NCBI GenBank assembly: GCA_032718475.1
Contig: JAUCBJ010001414.1
Location: 1 to 29,310, forward strand
DNA from: Nemertoderma westbladi
Taxonomy: Eukaryota; Xenacoelomorpha; Nemertodermatida; Nemertodermatidae
Reading direction: 5' to 3'
Length of the DNA: 29,310 nt
Made by a program: the position numbers and the translations under genes. Positions within the stretch are counted from its first letter, which is position 1. Every line of letters begins with the position of its first letter. A model generated the notes under the pieces. That model was not told the DNA's origin. It did no database searches and saw nothing but the letters and a program-made list of their open reading frames with translations. This document shows positions 27,828 to 29,310 of the stretch, in pieces.

Positions 27828-28413
27828 TGTATTGAATTACGGTAGTAGCAGTATGCTGTAGCGGTACAGCAGTATGCAGTAGGCCTTAAGGACTGGAGTA
27901 AGAAAGAATAGGTTAGCAGATCTCATTACTTCATGTATTACAAGAAAAAAAGCTCTATCAGTCAGTAGGGCAATAAGCACTTGAACTTAGGTCATAGATA
28001 TGTGATGTATACTTAGAACATGCCTTTTCGTTTTAAAATAAAATTCATATACTTTCTATATATATACTTATATCTACTCTATTTTTCTTCTTTGAATTTC
28101 ACACAATAGTTATTGTTACGTAATCGTGGGCTTCGGCGTAAAATAGATTTTGGTTCTCGAGTATTGTAGTAAAGTAATAATATATCAGCATATCTGGCTG
28201 TATAATATATAAGTGCCAACGTACAGAAGTGCAAATGTATCCCGGTAATGCATGCAGTACTGATGCATGCAGTACGGAGATATACCCCAGGCCAAACTAT
28301 ATAATAATACCGTAATACTGCAGTTTGTCGTGAGTCCTATATATCAGTAGTCCCATGGCCTATGTATATGGGGCGAGCCATATAATATAGTCTGAAGTCC
28401 TGATGTCACTACA
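27828..28413 (-). repeat. 3' LTR of the Gypsy-like element (probable extent)
   Basis: On the minus strand a G-rich polypurine tract is followed by TGTAGTGACATCAGG, a typical Ty3/Gypsy LTR start (28,413). The other end is less sure. TGTATTGAATT on the plus strand at 27,828 would give TGTA...TACA ends and a 586-bp LTR, and lies where the LINE-A endonuclease stops. Inside are short repeats such as GCATGCAGTACTGATGC (about 28,250-28,275). Confidence 0.55.
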
Positions 28414-28422
28414 CCCCCCTTC
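28414..28422 (-). promoter_or_regulatory. Polypurine tract of the Gypsy-like element
   Basis: GAAGGGGGG on the minus strand, directly before the LTR start TGTAGTG. It is the expected primer site for plus-strand synthesis. Confidence 0.75.
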
Positions 28423-28440
28423 GAGCTCGTGTGTAGCGAG

Positions 28441-29310
28441 TTATAAACGCACAGGTGGTTTTCTGCGCCTAGAGGGATATCTGCGGGGTTGTGCTGGGCT
28501 CGTGTGGGCTTGGACCAGCTGGTGGTCCCATGTGACAGTTTTAGGTGGCCGGGATGAGTCAATGTCTGCCGCGGCCGCTGGTGTATTGGCCAGGAGTTTG
28601 GCATCGCCGGAAGACCCTGGGAAGGAGGTGTCACGGAGTAGGAACCGACGATTCCGGGTGATGGTGCGGCCGGAGGGGGTCCGGACCGTGAGTTTCCGGT
28701 GGGGTCCAGTCTCTACAACCGTACCCTTGCGGTTCCACCGCTTGGTACGGGGGTCCTGGATGAGGACCGGGTCGCTGACAGCAAGGGGAGGAAGGTTGTG
28801 AGCCGCTTTATTGTAGTTGGTGACTCGGGCAGCGTGTAACGCTGGGGAGACCTCGTCCAGGCGCCGCCTAGCGGCCTGGTGGTCTGATTTGAAGGCACTA
28901 TGGTGCGCGGGAATGCGTGTTCGTAGTGGGTGCCCGTAAAGGATTTGGGACGGCGAGAATCCGCTCTCACGTGGGCTGTTACGGAGGGCCAGGAGACCCT
29001 CAGTGAAAGCTGCCGAATTTGGGGACCCTCCCGTTTTGCTGAGGAGGCCTTTGAGGGCCTTTACCGTGGCCTCAGCATGACCATTACCCTGGGGGTATTC
29101 CGCAGATGAGGTAACCGGGGTAACGCCCCACTCACGTAGGAAGTCGGTAGTTGTGGCGGCTGTGAGTGGTGTTCCGCCGTCTGAGCGGAGCCGGGTAGGG
29201 ATGCCGTATCGAATAAACCACTGGCGGAGGGCGTTGGTGGTTTGAATGGCATTTGGAGGACTTGGGAAGGTATATAGCTCCGGCCAGCCACTGTAGCGGT
29301 CCGCCATAGC
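28441..29310 (-). CDS. Ty3/Gypsy-like pol, integrase core and C-terminal domain (partial)
   Basis: An open frame entering from the right window edge and stopping at 28,441, 19 nt before the polypurine tract. The DDE core is visible: Asp in ADRYSGWPEL, Asp in RLRSDGGTPLT, and Glu in GNGHAEATVK, with exactly 35 residues between the second Asp and the Glu. FSPSQILYGHPLRT, the usual end of the core fold, follows. The C-terminal part (RWNRKGTVVETGPHRKLTV, TRNRRFLL) is the SH3-like domain of K02A2.6-type Gypsy elements. The tail is Arg/Pro-rich. Integrase inserts the cDNA. No stop or shift is seen, and GC content is far above the surroundings, consistent with a recent arrival. Confidence 0.9.
   Translation of the reverse strand, partial: AMADRYSGWPELYTFPSPPNAIQTTNALRQWFIRYGIPTRLRSDGGTPLTAATTTDFLREWGVTPVTSSAEYPQGNGHAEATVKALKGLLSKTGGSPNSAAFTEGLLALRNSPRESGFSPSQILYGHPLRTRIPAHHSAFKSDHQAARRRLDEVSPALHAARVTNYNKAAHNLPPLAVSDPVLIQDPRTKRWNRKGTVVETGPHRKLTVRTPSGRTITRNRRFLLRDTSFPGSSGDAKLLANTPAAAADIDSSRPPKTVTWDHQLVQAHTSPAQPRRYPSRRRKPPVRL

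Noticed and set aside
28403-28801. Plus-strand ORF over the integrase end
   Set aside because: It is antisense to the clear integrase frame and ends within it, without family features.

Overview
The window reads as animal (invertebrate) nuclear DNA made almost wholly of transposable elements; I see no host gene and nothing prokaryotic. The signs are several non-LTR retrotransposon (LINE) families with target-site duplications, two LTR retrotransposons, TIR transposons, a tRNA-derived SINE, minisatellites and long homopolymer G/C tracts. The SINE body resembles conserved SINE domains I associate with molluscs and other marine invertebrates. This hints at such a host, but the phylum cannot be fixed from here.

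Left part (1-8,080): a 15-bp tandem repeat, AT-rich unique sequence, and an RTE-like LINE family called LINE-B here. LINE-B appears as a permuted minus-strand fragment (305-665), a broken copy (2,807-5,076) and a 5'-truncated copy with an open reverse transcriptase (5,847-7,481). The last two are direct neighbours, about 98% alike by eye, set in much more diverged flanking repeats. Their coding sequence runs straight into a (TAG)n tail, so the tail supplies the stop codon.

Central part (about 8,080-27,827): one copy of a second LINE, LINE-A (Jockey/CR1-like: ORF1 protein, PHD-like finger, endonuclease, reverse transcriptase). Its 3' half (RT) lies on the minus strand at 18,330-8,080. Its 5' half (5'UTR, ORF1, PHD, endonuclease) lies on the plus strand at about 18,400-27,827. 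They are head to head, as expected of a twin-priming 5' inversion. Three elements later inserted into it. The first is a 2.5-kb TIR element (8,985-11,487, ends CCCTAGTAGCAC, 2-bp AA duplication). The second is a 5.6-kb foldback element (11,948-17,538, 8-bp duplication CTGTAGAA) whose arms contain mirror-image minisatellites, and whose right arm carries a 300-bp MITE and a SINE. The third is a gag-only BEL/Pao-like LTR retrotransposon (19,198-26,096, 5-bp duplication CAGAA), which itself carries a 0.5-kb RTE-like LINE fragment (LINE-C, 13-bp duplication). Removing each insertion plus one duplication copy returns the interrupted coding sequence to the same frame by arithmetic, so the order of events can be read from the sequence.

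Right part (27,828-29,310): on the minus strand, the integrase end of a Ty3/Gypsy-like pol that runs off the window, then a polypurine tract and an LTR that probably ends where the LINE-A endonuclease is cut.

The most notable features are this dated transposon nest, the foldback element with inverted minisatellite arms and paired empty/filled sites, the LTR element that kept gag but has minisatellites where pol should be, and gag frame breaks that coincide with G-runs.
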